Of a stretch of DNA of 64,000 nucleotides, positions 33,114 through 45,189 are shown piece after piece. The position numbers were made by a program, and so were the translations under genes. Each line of letters starts with the position of its first letter. Within the stretch, counting starts at the first letter, position 1. The DNA comes from Nereocystis luetkeana (Eukaryota > Sar > Phaeophyceae > Laminariales > Laminariaceae), in assembly GCA_031213475.1 (NCBI GenBank), contig JARUPZ010000027.1, positions 5,340,132-5,404,131 on the forward strand. Reading direction: 5' to 3'. Under the pieces are notes generated by a model, which saw only the letters and a program-made list of their open reading frames with translations, ran no database searches and was not told where the DNA came from.

Positions 33114-33462
33114 GGTCGCCCCGGTGGTTCAAGTGGTTAACCTCGAATTCTACTTGTTTGAGTCCTGGGTTCGAGCCCTAGGAGGGTCGGACTTTGACTT
33201 TATTTGCAAAAATAAAAAAAAACGGATTCAATTGTTGAGAGCGCCTTGCAGCGTGGGTAGGCACAATTCGATGCGAGTCGACGAGGGAAGTAAAGGCTGA
33301 AATCTTCTCGCGATAAAAATGAAGGCACGTACCGTAGCGGGAAGGGGGGAGAAGAGCCTGCTATGTGACCCCGGATCTGAGTTACGAGTTGGAAGGAGAG
33401 AGAGAAGAAGAAGATGTGCGAAGATAATGAATGGGATGGAAAAAAGAAAAAAAAAAAAGAAA
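33114..33462 (+). mobile_element. tRNA-derived SINE, full length
   Basis: Same head with A- and B-boxes and the same body and A-rich tail as the 9.85 kb copy. The tail is interrupted by G. Confidence 0.72.
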
Positions 33463-34443
33463 AAGAAGGTAGGTATAGAAACGGAGCGGGTATAGGTCAG
33501 CATACGGCCGTATATATAATATATATTATACGGTACCGACGCCCCAAATATCCCGCCGTTCAGAGGGGGCGGAGGGGAGAGTGTAACAAGGATTACCACA
33601 CCCTGGGCTGTGGGTAAAATCGATCGGGTCTTTTTACCCGTAGGGCCTGCTCAGAAGGGTGGCACCTAAACTACGGCGCACAGAAAAAACGATGCGGTTA
33701 ACTAAACCACGAAGAGAAACTGCAAGCATACATCGTGTAGATAATAGGCGTGAGTCCCAAAATAAATGGTCGAAATAGCAAAAAAACGAGCAAACAACAA
33801 TTTGGGTTTCTTTTTGTTTCCGAGGTTTTGTTCTTTCGGGAAAGTTATGAGTGATCCATGTTGAAGATCATGCTGCACATTGTCAGATGGCAAGAGGAAT
33901 AATGATAAAATTAATTATATGCGTGTAGCTGTAATAAACCAGCCATTTTGATGGACAGCGGGTTTTTGGTAGATTAGATGCTTCTTCGGGGGTGCTTAAA
34001 AGGAGGGGAGTGGTCGTTTTTTGGTGGATGAGATAGATGTAGGGATGTTTGGTTGTAGTAGTCTTCATGCGAGCGTCACATCAGTTCTGATTTGTCGTAG
34101 GATACTGCCGCGCTTTTGTTCTGGAGAGTTATTCACTTTATGTTAGTCGTTTATTAGAACAACACTACACATTGTCGTATGGCAAGCATAATAATAATAA
34201 TAATGCTTTCGATCGAACAAAGCAACAACTATTTAATAGACTAACGGGGCAATAGCGCATCACTTCTTTCCATTATTTACAGCTACTGTTTTTTCAGTTG
34301 AAGTTGAAGGTGATGGACCAAGAGTCCAGCCAGGCCGTGAACGTACGTACGTACCAACGTACGTATTTACGTACATACGTACAGGGGGATAGGCGGAACA
34401 CTTTTTTCAGCTGCCGGTATACATGCCGCCAGTAAGACCCCCG

Positions 34444-34763
34444 GTCGCCCCGGTGGTTCAAGTGGTTAACCTCGAATTCTACTTGTTTGAGTCCTGGGTT
34501 CGAGCCCCAGGAGGGTCGGACTTTGACTTTATTTGCAAAAATAAAAAAAAGGGATTCAATTGTTGAGAACGCCTTGCAGCGTGGGTAGGCACAATTCGAT
34601 GCGAGTCGACGAGGGAAGAAAAGGCTGAAATCTTCTCGCGATAAAAATGAAGGCACGTACCGTAGTGGGAAGGGGGTAGAAGAGCCTGCTATGTGCCCCC
34701 GGATCTGAGTTACGAGTTGGAAGGAGAGAGAGAAGAAGATGTGCGAAGATAATGAATGGGATG

Positions 34764-34810
<47 letters not shown>
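34444..34810 (+). mobile_element. tRNA-derived SINE, full length, longest A tail
   Basis: Full copy with a pure A tract of about 45 bases (34764-34809), immediately followed by a MITE at 34823. The long uninterrupted tail suggests a recent insertion. Confidence 0.72.
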
Positions 34811-34813
<3 letters not shown>

Positions 34814-34822
34814 TACCAGGTA

Positions 34823-34927
34823 TTACGGAGGACCATAGTTAATAGGACCAAATATTGTTAGTAAAAATGGTCAAATATATAGGTTTTTATGTAAACCATA
34901 GGTCCTATTAACTATGGTCCCCCGTAA
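34823..34927 (+). mobile_element. TA-flanked MITE
   Basis: Ends TTACGGAGGACCATAG and CTATGGTCCCCCGTAA. It inserted directly beside the A-tailed SINE. Confidence 0.75.
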
Positions 34928-35904
34928 TAGGTGTTTGCCAAGTTGTTGCTATCGCAATACGTCAGCTGTGTGAGTTCGTCCGATTGAGTGGCTGATACTC
35001 AAATGTATGTGAAGGTGATACGTACTTACTATTTGTGACCACAGAACTTGTATCTCTTCTAGGATTGAAGAATCGGCACGGACACTGGTTGTGCTGGATG
35101 TCGACGGGTAGAAAGAACGGTTTAATGTGAAGAACACACACACACACACACCCTGAGCTGGGCAATCGATCGAAAGGGTAGGTGAAAGTGATACATTCTT
35201 ACTGCGCTCTTAGAGGTAAACGGTAAAAGATCGATCGATTACCCAGCCCAAGGTAATTTTTATAACACTCTCCCCTCCCTCTGAAGGGCGGGATCTTTCG
35301 GACGTATAACGGTATATATATCTTGGAGATAAAGCACAAATTAGACATGGCTATTATTATTATTATTATTATTCTTCTTGCCATCTATCTATCTGACAAT
35401 GTGCAGCATGATCTTCAACATGGATCACTCATAACTTTCCCGAAAGAAGAAAACCTCGGAAACAAAAAGAAACCCATGCGCCAAGTCTACCTCCCTTCCG
35501 TGCCAACTTTCAGCTTGTCTAGGGCTATTATTAATAATAATAGATATTGAGGATATACTATGAATAGTACGAGCAGGTTTTTTCTTTGTTTCCGGGGATC
35601 TTTCAAGAATGTTATTATGAGTGATCAACGTTGAAGCTCAAGCCGCACATTCATTGCCGGATGGCAAGCATAATAATAAGGACGGTAGCTATGGTATACG
35701 GCTGGCTGTACCGTGCACGCGCAAGCGTTTCTACTGAATCATGGAACGTCCGGCGAAGTGAGATCCGAGCCCGTGTCCTGCCGTCGACGCCGAATGCGAA
35801 GGTTTTACCTGCTGAGCTGTGCGATAGGGGAGAGAGATCGATCGATCACTCACGTAGTACGTACGTACCCGGCCCAGGGTAATCTTTGTTATATATAGCA
35901 GCAG

Positions 35905-36520
35905 CAGTGAAATGTTGAGAGCGCGTGTTCTATAGTAGTAGTAGTTGTCCTCTCTTCCGCGATACGCAATTCGACGCGGCGAGTCGGCGCGGGAAGGCAG
36001 GGCTGAAGTCTTCCTGTATAGTATGTAGTATTATTCTGCCTCTCTACCGTGGATCATTTAATAATAATGTAAGTATTGGATTGGATGAGGCCTCCTGCGC
36101 CGGGCAGGAGGTCCCGTCCGTCCGGTATTTCCCCCCGCGCGGAGTAAAGTGGCGAGTTGCGTCCGCCGGAGGGGCTGGACCAGGTGTGTCGACCGGGTGG
36201 TTCTCCGCATACTCTCAAGAAATGGCGCGACCAACTCTACTCCCGAGGTTTCGGGAGCGAAAGAAAGGAAGAAGTGACCTCGATTCGATACAAATTCCGA
36301 GACCTACCTCACCTACCTGTCGATATAATCAATGGTTCCATTATTTGTGCCAAATTTGAGTCCATGGATTGGATCGCCATTTATTTTACCGCGATAAAAA
36401 GGTAACGCACGAATCGTGTCGTAGTGGGGAGGGGGGAGGAGAGCCACAGCCTGCTACATAATATATGCGAGCACGGATCTGAGGTGCGACTACTATTATA
36501 GGAGAGACGGAGAATACACA
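35905..36520 (+). mobile_element. Diverged or internally rearranged SINE relative
   Basis: Shares TTGAGAGCGCG, a GGCGAGTCGGCGCGGGAAG stretch, CGCGATAAAAAGGTAACGC and GAGCACGGATCTGAGGTGCG with the A-tailed SINE. It carries about 350 extra bases in the middle. Confidence 0.4.
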
Positions 36521-36947
36521 GAAGGGCAAATACGTACCTGGTGTTAATTAAGATCACGGAGAGCGGGACACTTTGTATCCCTGGACAGGTCTGCCTATTA
36601 AGCCGGTACTCGTTGGCACTACTCACGTTGATGTTCGCTTAGAGATAGAAGAGCCACTTCATCCCTTTCGTGCACGACGACAGAGACTGGGACCACGCTC
36701 GTGCCTCTCTGGAAAACCCCTGGTTTTCCACCGAAGATACGCCTTCCAAGTACTACAAATACGTTCCCAGTGCCAGAACCCAGGTAATTACCGGGTTTTC
36801 AACCTCATACAAAGCAGTATCATAACACTGGTATACGTTAAACGAGAAGAGAGGGAGAAAAAAGTAAAGGAAGGTTTCTAAAAGGGATGGATGGACGTAG
36901 ACTATGGACGAACTATTCCATCCCGCTACGCATGTATGTACGTAATA

Positions 36948-37078
36948 TTACGGGGGACCATCATCATAGTAAATAGTAAATAGGACCAAATATTGCGAGT
37001 AAAATTAGGTAAATAAATATGTACGGTAGGTTTTTGTGTGTGCCATAGGTCCTCTATTTTTACTATGTTCCCCCGTAA
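36948..37078 (+). mobile_element. TA-flanked MITE with internal expansion
   Basis: Ends TTACGGGGGACCAT and CTATGTTCCCCCGTAA. About 25 bases longer than other copies, with duplicated GTAAATA segments. Confidence 0.7.
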
Positions 37079-37269
37079 TACGAGTATTGAATGCTAATGT
37101 TTTTTTGTTTCGCCGCGCCAAGAAAATGTTCTACCGAAGTGTTATACGAACGACGACCGCCCCTTTGCGAATAAATTGGAGGGGATAAGAATGCCCTTAC
37201 AACAGCAGTGGCCTAGAAAAGCCGGTGGTGTTTATGCGGGTGTACCGCCGTGTAACCCCCCCCCCCCCC

Positions 37270-37910
37270 CCCCCTTCTCCATACGCTGTGTTCTGTTGGC
37301 GTCGGTTGGCTACGATGCTGTAAAATATGCCGCTCACTACGTGTGCCAGACAACCAGGGTACCATATCATATATATAATATTTTTCTGCTTTCGGGAAAG
37401 TTATGAATGAGTGATCCATGTTGATGATCATGCTGCACATTGTCGGATGGCAAAATAAATAATAATAATATATATATATATATATTGGCGGTCGGTTACA
37501 TCTGGCGATCGAGATGGATACATCATTTGTCCAGGGTAGAGAGAACATTTGCTCCGCATAGATGGGGGGAATGGTTGTCGTGTTTATGGTTGGTTAGATA
37601 TAGTATACTATCATTGCTATCTTTGACGAAAGTGGCCACACAGGGGGAAAAAATCAACTCATTAGTAGCGCTGTCATGCATAATATATATATGTATGCAA
37701 GTCCGCATCACAAGCGCTTCTTACGTGCAGCTCACCTTTTTCATACGACTCGCCGAACACCTCACGGCGCGTCGCGCTTGGTGCAAGCAATTTTCTGCCT
37801 GGTCGATAAAAGCCCGACGTGTTCCGTGCCAGCATTATTGTAGGGATGCGAGGGCCTATGGCCATACAACTACGGTCATGCATGAGATCGGGTACCCCCC
37901 CCCCCCTTTC
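37270..37910 (+). mobile_element. C-tailed SINE-like element with a nested insertion
   Basis: Same family as the 37.9-38.5 kb copy (GTTGGCGTCGGTTGGC head, GGTCATGCATGAGATCG tail). About 37385-37485 is an inserted piece of another repeat (TTCGGGAAAGTTATGA, then CATTGTCGGATGGCAA and a TAA/TA run). Confidence 0.55.
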
Positions 37911-37920
37911 CCTATATATT

Positions 37921-38461
37921 GTATATAGGTTGGGTTGGCGTCGGTTGGCGACGGCACTGTGTAACATGCGGTTCACTACTCGAGCCAGATAACCAGGGTA
38001 CGTTTTTTTGTTTTTTGTTTTTTGTTTTTCGTTTTTGCGGTCGGTTATAGCTGATGGTGGAGTTGGATCATTTGTGCGGGGTGGAGAAGACCTTCACTCC
38101 GCACAATAAGGGGAATGATCGTATCCCGTACCAGGTAGTGTTTAAGGTAAAACACTCAAGAGGCAGTTACATAGTAAACGCATTGCTGTGTCTCTGGAAG
38201 TGGCCACGCCACAAATTAAATCAATTCGTTGGAGCTGCCATCCATATATGGAAGAACATCCACCTCCAAAAGCGTTTTTTAGTAGGATGCAGCTCATCCT
38301 TCATGCGACTCGCCCAACACCTCACGGCGCTTCCCGCTTGGTGCCGGTAACGTCTGCCTGGTCGGTGAAAACCCGACGTGCTCCGTCCCAGCATTGTAGG
38401 GATGCGAGGGTCTATGGCCATCCGACTACGGCCATGCATGATATCGAGTACACCCCCCCGC
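37921..38461 (+). mobile_element. C-tailed SINE-like element, long copy
   Basis: Begins GTTGGGTTGGCGTCGGTTGG, passes an AACCAGGGTAC segment and a T/G-rich spacer, then GCGGTCGGTTATAGCTG. It contains GTAGGATGCAGCTCATCC, CGCCCAACACCTCACGGCG and CCATGCATGATATCGAGTAC, and ends in a C tract. It has no coding potential. The following LINE segment starts directly after the C tract. Confidence 0.6.
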
Positions 38462-38469
38462 CCCCCGCC

Positions 38470-39768
38470 CATAAAATTGACGATCGTAGACCAGTATACG
38501 TACCTTGGCGTAGATATATCTCAAAATACTGCTCTCGGGATAAACAGCAAAAGTAATAGGAAAGGGTGAATCACACGTAGGCACGATGGAGACGATCCTA
38601 ACAGACTCGCACCTTGCCGCTACGATCAAGGGATGTATCCTGATGAATGTGATATTGCCAAAGCTAGAATACACAGCAGAAGTGTGGGAAGGGAACGCGA
38701 AGTTCGTAAAACAGTTGGAGACCGCGCAGATGACAGCAGCAGCTAAAAAAAAGAACCAAGATGCTCAAGTACGACTATTGCGGGGGACCATAGTAAATAG
38801 GACCTACGGCAAACGCAGAAACCTATCTATTTACCTATTGTTACTTACAGTATTTGGTCCTATCTACTATGGTCCCCCCGTAATAGTAATACAGCATCAA
38901 GAGCAGAACTGGGAATGTACCCAATTAAGACAAACAGATAGACAAGAAAGTTGAAATGACGGTAAAATGTAAGGAACATGACAAAAAAGAGGTTGCCAGC
39001 CATACATAGTTGATAGGGCGGTATGGGAGAAAGTAACAGAAGGGATAGCTGGAATAAGGTGGGATAGCGTACTAATAGAGAAAGGATGGAAGAATACAGG
39101 GGGAAACCAGGAGGATAGGATGTCCGCAGATAAGTGTGGGAGGTACAAGGCAGGAGTAGAAGAACATTTAGAAAGAAGGGGAAGGCTAGCGCTAAGAAAC
39201 CAGATGAAATCGGAGAAACGCTTGATGATATACGGGGGATTAAGCGAAGGGATAGGAACGAACATGTATTTGGCCCAATGGACTTCACCTAAACGCTGAA
39301 ACTGCGATTTCGTGTGGATGACCTGAACCTGCCAGAAAGAAGAAGGAGGTATACCAGTAGCCGGGAAGAGGAGGAAGTAGATGCAAAGATGTGCCCGTGT
39401 GGCAAAGCCATAGAGAGTGGAGCTCACACAGTCGGAAGCTGTGAAATATACAAGAGGAACGGGACGTGTTATAAGAGGAGATGAGGGCAATAATAGACGA
39501 ATGTGACATGGAGGAGTTTGGTACGCTAGATAGCAGCGAGAAAACAATTGCTATGATCCTAGGAGATAGATGGTGGCCACAGGCGGCCATACAGGAAGGG
39601 GATAAGATTAGCAAAAAGTCTCCATGCAGTATGCGGAAACGACACAATGGGCGCCAAAAATGTTTGGAGGCATCTCCAATTATTAGGAGTACGAACGGTG
39701 CTCCGTCTCGGAAGGGATGCGCGGTCAATGGTCAAATGATAAAGGCAAGCTAAAAATGAGTACGCCCC
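38470..39768 (+). mobile_element. Non-LTR retrotransposon 3' half (decayed), split by a MITE
   Basis: Contains the end of a reverse-transcriptase reading frame (VDQYTYLGVDISQNTAL, the 'YLG' motif after the RT palm/thumb), then IKGCILMNVILPKLEY and AEVWEGNAKFVKQLETAQ. After a MITE at 38777-38883 it continues with EKVTEGIAGIRWDS, a zinc-finger-like CPCGK...H....C cluster near 39391, and ILGDRWWPQAAIQEGD. It ends in the family 3' tail (GGTCAATGGTCAAATGA then GAGTACG) followed by a C tract. Stops and frameshifts show that it is dead. Confidence 0.75.
38777..38883 (+). mobile_element. TA-flanked MITE inserted in the LINE
   Basis: Ends TTGCGGGGGACCATAG and CTATGGTCCCCCCGTAA. The LINE sequence continues on both sides, which gives the relative age order. 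Confidence 0.75.
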
Positions 39769-39775
39769 CCCCTCT

Positions 39776-39935
39776 GAGCTATATGGATAAAAAGATCGAT
39801 CGTTCACCCAGCCCAGGGTAATTCTTGTAACACCCTCCTCCATTCTGAACGGCGGGATATATTTTGGGCGTCGGTACCGTATGTACGGCCGTACGCTGAC
39901 CTACCCGCTTTGTTTCAATACACTGGGGGATCAGG

Positions 39936-39973
<38 letters not shown>

Positions 39974-40125
39974 CTCAGGGACGTCGCACGCGCAAGCGTT
40001 TCTATCTAAGAAACGTTTCGAAGAGTGAGACTCGAACCCGTGTCCTCGACGACGTCAAATGTTGAGGTACTACCTACTGGGCTATTACAGGGGTGACTAG
40101 ACCGATCGATTACCCAGCCGACGAT
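39776..40125 (-). mobile_element. AT-rich tRNA-headed SINE, best-preserved copy
   Basis: The reverse strand carries TAGCCCAGTAGGTAGTACC (A-box), then GACACGGGTTCGAGTCTCAC (B-box). The body follows with an (AT)n tract at 39938-39970 and ends CCTGGGCTGGGTGAACGATC. It abuts LINE tails on both sides. Confidence 0.6.
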
Positions 40126-40372
40126 ACCGGTTCTCCGTCTGGAAAGGGGTGCGTGGTCAATGGTCAAAGGACTCAAGGCAAGTCCGCCTCACAAGCGGTT
40201 CTTGGTATAGGATGCAGTTCACCCTTCGTGCGACCCGCCCAACACCTCACCGCGCTCCGCGCTTTGTGCAAGCAATGTTTGCCTGGTCGGTGCAAACCCG
40301 ACATACTACGGCCGACCATGCCTGAGATCGAGTATATATCTCCTATCGAGCCCCCCCCCCACCCCCCACCCC
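40118..40372 (+). mobile_element. LINE tail fused to C-tailed SINE
   Basis: About 40125-40175 is the LINE tail (GTGCGTGGTCAATGGTCAAA). It switches directly into the SINE at GTCCGCCTCACAAGCGG and then runs to a C-rich end. This is a chimeric junction without the intervening C tract. Confidence 0.5.
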
Positions 40373-40429
40373 ACCCCCCCCGCCCCCGCCCGGCCTCCCC
40401 GTACCGTTTCTCGGGTCGTTTTTTTTTGT

Positions 40430-41820
40430 AGTTGATGTTGAAGTTGAAGTGGCGCTTTGGAAGCTCAACGCCGATCGGCTTTTCAGGCCCCAACAACGCC
40501 TAGCGTGACGCAGTTTTCGTCACGTATGCACATGAAATATGCAACGCAATCGGACTTTTTCGGGAGGCAGAACTCTCTAGGGATGATGACGAACGACGTA
40601 GTCGTCGCCTCTGACTAAGGGCAGTTTTTTCATGACCGATGCTGTGAGGAGGGCGTATTCTCCACCTGCTTTTTCTAAGGGGCGGGGGGGGGGGGGGGGG
40701 GGGGGGTGAGGCTCGGCGAAATCTCCGCGCGCAGAGTATAATCACCTATCGTATCGCTGTAGTGACTGGCAACGGGATCCGACCTTAACGAAGGCCTACT
40801 GTGACGTATTGTGCGTACTGTACGAGAGCCGAAGCTTTATTTGAACGCGTACGGGCGGTGCATGTCGTGTGGCAGGTGCGAAGCATACGCATGAATAACC
40901 CACACAGAAACTCTGTTCAACGATCGGAGGTATACTCGCTGGTCTGTGCGTGATGTCCGAAGGAACTATTGATGATCGCTGTTGCCGCGACTGTAAATAA
41001 CAATTTTGAACGAACGAACCATCGTAACCTCGTATACATGTTTCCCTCGAACGTCGTAATAATATAACCGTGCCGCTGAATAGCGGGAAAAAAAATCTTT
41101 CAGTTTCTTTTTGGTACGAAACGATGAAATTTCTTCGTCACCCTGTTCAGCTAATTTTTCAGAGCCTTGGTTTATCAATTTCGGCACGAACGTTATTTTG
41201 TTTTTTGGGCGTCAACTAATTCAGCGACGTAAATCATCAAAGCTATTCCAGTAGTTAGGCGTTTTGGTTTCAGGATAGTTCTTGAACTTTGAACACTCGA
41301 AAACCCGCACCTACACTAGTAGCACGAGTACTTTTCAATTAAAATCAACTACATCGCGTGCCGTTTTTTCCCAGCTCCCTGGATTCCCTGATTTTTATTT
41401 TCTCACGTGAACGATGCTGTTGCATCTAGCTGATGGCACCGTCGTTCACGCAAAAATAATAATAATCAAGGAATCAAGGGCAAGCAGACAAGCGCTTCAT
41501 TCTCTATAGGCAAACCGCTCGTACCTGTGTTGTCGCGCAGCAGGTAAGCTTACACGTTTAGTTGGCGAAGCCAGCAGTAAAACAGAGAAAACGAGGTCAG
41601 GAACGTTCACCAATAATTGCTGTAAATTACAATTTGCACCCCTCGCCCCCTCCCTCCCCTCTTGACGAGGGACGAGAGAGGAAAAAGTGAGGCAGGCAGT
41701 CAGAAAGATCGAAAAGAAGACAGGACGATGGAAATGAAACAATACGAAAAACGCGAAACGCCATAAGGTTCGGCCCACAGCTTCTTCTAGAAAAACCCAT
41801 GTGTCGCCTACTACTGCCAC
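40430..41820. other. Unique-looking stretch without a supported gene
   Basis: Few repeats apart from a G tract at 40682-40706. A minus-strand frame at 41497-41820 has a hydrophobic segment (WRFAFFVLFHFHRPVFFSIF) but no splice or family support. Confidence 0.35.
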
Positions 41821-41828
41821 ATCACGGC

Positions 41829-41871
<43 letters not shown>

Positions 41872-42061
41872 ACCAACTACGGCAACTCCATCTATTCACC
41901 TTCCCTCCTCGGCCTGTGGTCATCATGTTACCCGCGGCCAGCCACCTGTCGGCGTGCGAAGCGCATTGTCACCGTCGATCGATTCAACGGGCGGCAACCA
42001 ACCACACATACTTGCATACATGCATGGCGTAACCCCCTCCCCCCCCATTATGTATACCTGG

Positions 42062-42570
42062 TAGGTTGGGTTGGCATCGGTTGGCAACGACACTGTAAAA
42101 CATGCCCCTCACTACGTGAGCTAAACAACCAGGGTACCGTTTTTTTTTTTTTTTTGGCGGTCGGTCACAGCTGGTTGTCGAGTTAGATCGTTTTTGCGAG
42201 GTGAACAACCTTTTCTCCGCACAATTGGGAATTATCGTATCACGTGTTTATGGTAAGGCGCTCAGGAGACAGCTATCACATAGTACTCCCATTGCTGTCT
42301 CTGGAAATGCCTACACCGGAAATTAAATCAACTCATTGAGGCTGTCATCCATATGCAGGTCCGCCTCACAACCGGTTTTTAGTAGGATGCAGTTCACCCT
42401 TCATGCGACATGCCGGACACCTCACGGCGCTTCGCGCTTGGTGCAAGCAATGCCTGCCTGGTCGGTGACAACCCGAAATGCTTCGTCTCGGCATTGTAGG
42501 GATGCGAGGATCTATGGTCATACGACTACGGTTATGCACGAGATCGAGTACATCTCTCCTACCCCCCACA
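42062..42570 (+). mobile_element. C-tailed SINE-like element, long copy
   Basis: Carries the head GTTGGGTTGGCATCGG, a T tract, the GCGGTCGGTCACAGCTGG body and the tail ending GAGATCGAGTACATCTCTCC. This copy ends in CCCCCC with A interruptions, not a long C tract. Confidence 0.58.
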
Positions 42571-42639
42571 CACAGTTGTTACCACACCAGAAAACAAATA
42601 AATTAATTCGACGTTGTCATCGATACGTAAGAAAGTCAG

Positions 42640-42925
42640 TCCGCCTCACAAGTTGACGCTGTTACTAGTAAAGGATGCAGCTCACCCCTTCATACGACTC
42701 GCCGAACACCTCACGGCGCTTTTGCGCTTGGTGCAGGCAATGGCCGCCTCGTCAGTGACAACCCGACGTGATCCGTCCCGGCGTGGTCGGGATGCAAGGG
42801 TCCGCGGTCGTATGACTACGGCCATGTATGACATGAGTAACTCCCCCCCCCCCTGCCTCCCACGACTACGGCCATGGATGATATCGAGTACATCTCTCCT
42901 ATCGAGTACACCCCCCCCCCCCCTG
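42640..42925 (+). mobile_element. Truncated C-tailed SINE copies
   Basis: About 42643-42856 begins at GTCCGCCTCACAAG, a recurrent truncation point. It is followed by a bare 3' tail (42860-42925, ATCGAGTACATCTCTCC then GAGTACA plus C tract). Confidence 0.55.
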
Positions 42926-43195
42926 CCTCCCTACTAAACGGTGTTCACTCCGCTCCAGCCCACTCCGCGCGGCGTTAACAACCCTATAAACGCCCGTCCT
43001 AGCCCCAGCCCCGCCAAAAGGAAGGACATGAAAACAAAATCACGCAAAAAAAACAAACAAAATCGGAAGCAATAAGAGCAGAAAAATTACATACGAGTAC
43101 CGGCAGCTATGTCTATTAATAGTACCCCCCCCAACCCAAGAAGAGCAAAATACATGCAAAACGATTTTGTCTGGTCCCAATCCCCCCCTCCCCCC

Positions 43196-43515
43196 ACACC
43201 CCCACCCTACGGTCATAGGGCTACGGCCATGCATGATATCGAGTACACCCCCCACCCCCCCGCCCCTCCCCACCTCACCCCCCACCCTACTATTAGCCAT
43301 AAAACTCGTGACATTCTTTTCCAACACTTTTTCGAGGCAAAAAAAGCCAGAAAAAAAACGTGGAACACTGTTGTGATCGTATTATTTCTTGTACTCCAAG
43401 AAATGAGAGTAAAAAAGGGGGCAACACTCACCAAGCTGGCGGCGTCTATTGCTAGGGGGGAGGGTGTACTCATTATCATGCACGGCCGTCGTCGTATGAC
43501 CATAGGGGGGGGGGG
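43196..43515. mobile_element. SINE tail fragments in both orientations
   Basis: Plus-strand tail at 43209-43262 (ACGGCCATGCATGATATCG) and minus-strand tail at about 43449-43520 (TCATGCACGGCCGTCGTCG). Each borders a C or G tract. Confidence 0.5.
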
Positions 43516-43519
43516 GGGC

Positions 43520-44300
43520 GAGTAGCATATCTACCACTGTCCGCAAATATAAGCACCGTTCGGTATTAACATTAATATTATAGTCACACCCAAACGATCA
43601 TTTCATTTTCGTACAGGGTGGTATCATAAAATATACCAGGTACCTGGTACCCTGGTGTTTTCTTGTCCTATTATTCCCCCCGCGCCGTGTACCATGCATG
43701 CTACCTGGTGCTACGTGCTACCCTGTAGAATAGTTTTCACTCACACGAAGTAAACGTCGTCGTGGTCGTTTTTTTTATCGATAAGATGGACCAACGCCCC
43801 AACGGGTAGGGTGGACCGTAACTGGTCCGAGTCCGGCGGGAAGGCCTCATAGCCTTGGTTTTTGTCGGTGGGTGAGCAAACGCAAGTCCCACACTACCCG
43901 GGAGAGATGACTCTCCCGGGTGGCTATCTCCACCGCACCTGCTCCTCTCGGGAGTCAGGTCGGGTCAACGTGCCCAACTGGGCTAAATTGACACACGACA
44001 CGAACGTGGAAGTGTGGTGAGCTTAAGCTTTATTTTTACCAATCCGCCGGAGGATATAAAAAAAAAAGAAAAAAAAAAAGATAAGATGGGCAAAACATAT
44101 ACCAAGGTACTGGTACAAGGGAGGGAGGGAGGGAGGGAGGGAAGGAGGGGAATGCTCCAGGTCAAACCGCAACGCAAGAAAAAAAAATGCAGATCGGATT
44201 TTTCGACTATAAATAAAATTAAGAAATAAAACGGTCGACCTTATTCTATACCTGGTATATATAGCTCGTCCCCGCGATTTTGTGTCTAATTCATTTTTGT
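43520..44300. other. No supported gene
   Basis: Contains TACCAGGTACCTGGTA near 43636 and a small inverted repeat, ACCCGGGAGAG / CTCTCCCGGGT, at 43898-43922. Confidence 0.4.
44124..44153. repeat. (GGGA)n short array
   Basis: GAGGGAGGGAGGGAGGGAGG. A G-tract compound at 44770-44801 and a GGGA run at 9180-9214 are similar. Confidence 0.7.
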
Positions 44301-45189
44301 TGTTGCTTTTCTTCTTCGAGCCAAGGGCTACATCCATCCAGACTAACCTTCCCTCCCATCCCATCCAATCCAATCGTCGCGTGGAGGATGTCAAGCGTAC
44401 CCAAGAAGGTGCAGGAACAATGCAAGAGAGTCTGGTTGGCCGTGTAGACACACGACGTCCCAGTACATAGATATTAAAAAACGCCAGGTCGGTCTAGCCA
44501 TACACAACCAGCCACTGCTGCTGCTCTCCTCCCTCTCTCTCTTTCTCTCTGTCTGCCCACACACAACAGAGTTTGTTTCTCTCGTTTGCTCTCTCGATAC
44601 TACAGAAAGAGCAACAATGTGATCATATACTCCTACCACAGGATCGGAAGCCGGCCGACGTGGCAGATACTATACAGCATAGGCGGTGTTGGTGCGGACA
44701 CACCCGCGCGCGAATAAACGAATAGACGCATACCGGGACGAGAATGAACGCGAGCGCGCCCATGCGCACGGGGGGGGGGGGGGGGGGGGGGGAGGGGGGG
44801 TCTATTCGCAGCAAAGCAGCAACAATCAAAGTCCGCATTACATCAACACCAGCAGCGCTACTATATCTGCGCGCAACAGTCGTGCGATGTAAACGGAATA
44901 ATATCTACCCGGCACTTTTTATCTCTAGCCTGTGTGCAGACAGGCGGTATCATTGGTACACCAATCAGAACCAATAAACAAAAAACACTGAAACTGCCCA
45001 ATCATAACCCTGCTTGCGGGGACGAAATCCCTGAGGCAGCTACTTGATACCTGGTACCTGGTGTCTACGAGCATAGTACCTGGCTGTGTGCATGCTGGCC
45101 AAATGACGCCGCAAACAGCATTAAAACGAAAAGAAAAGTAACGCTGACCGGAAGCGGGAAGGGACAAGAAAGTTGTCGCGGTAGAGCCT

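Noticed and set aside
41497..41820. Minus-strand 107-residue frame with a hydrophobic stretch
   Set aside because: No splice context, no motif, and the start overlaps a (CT)n tract. Not enough to call a gene.
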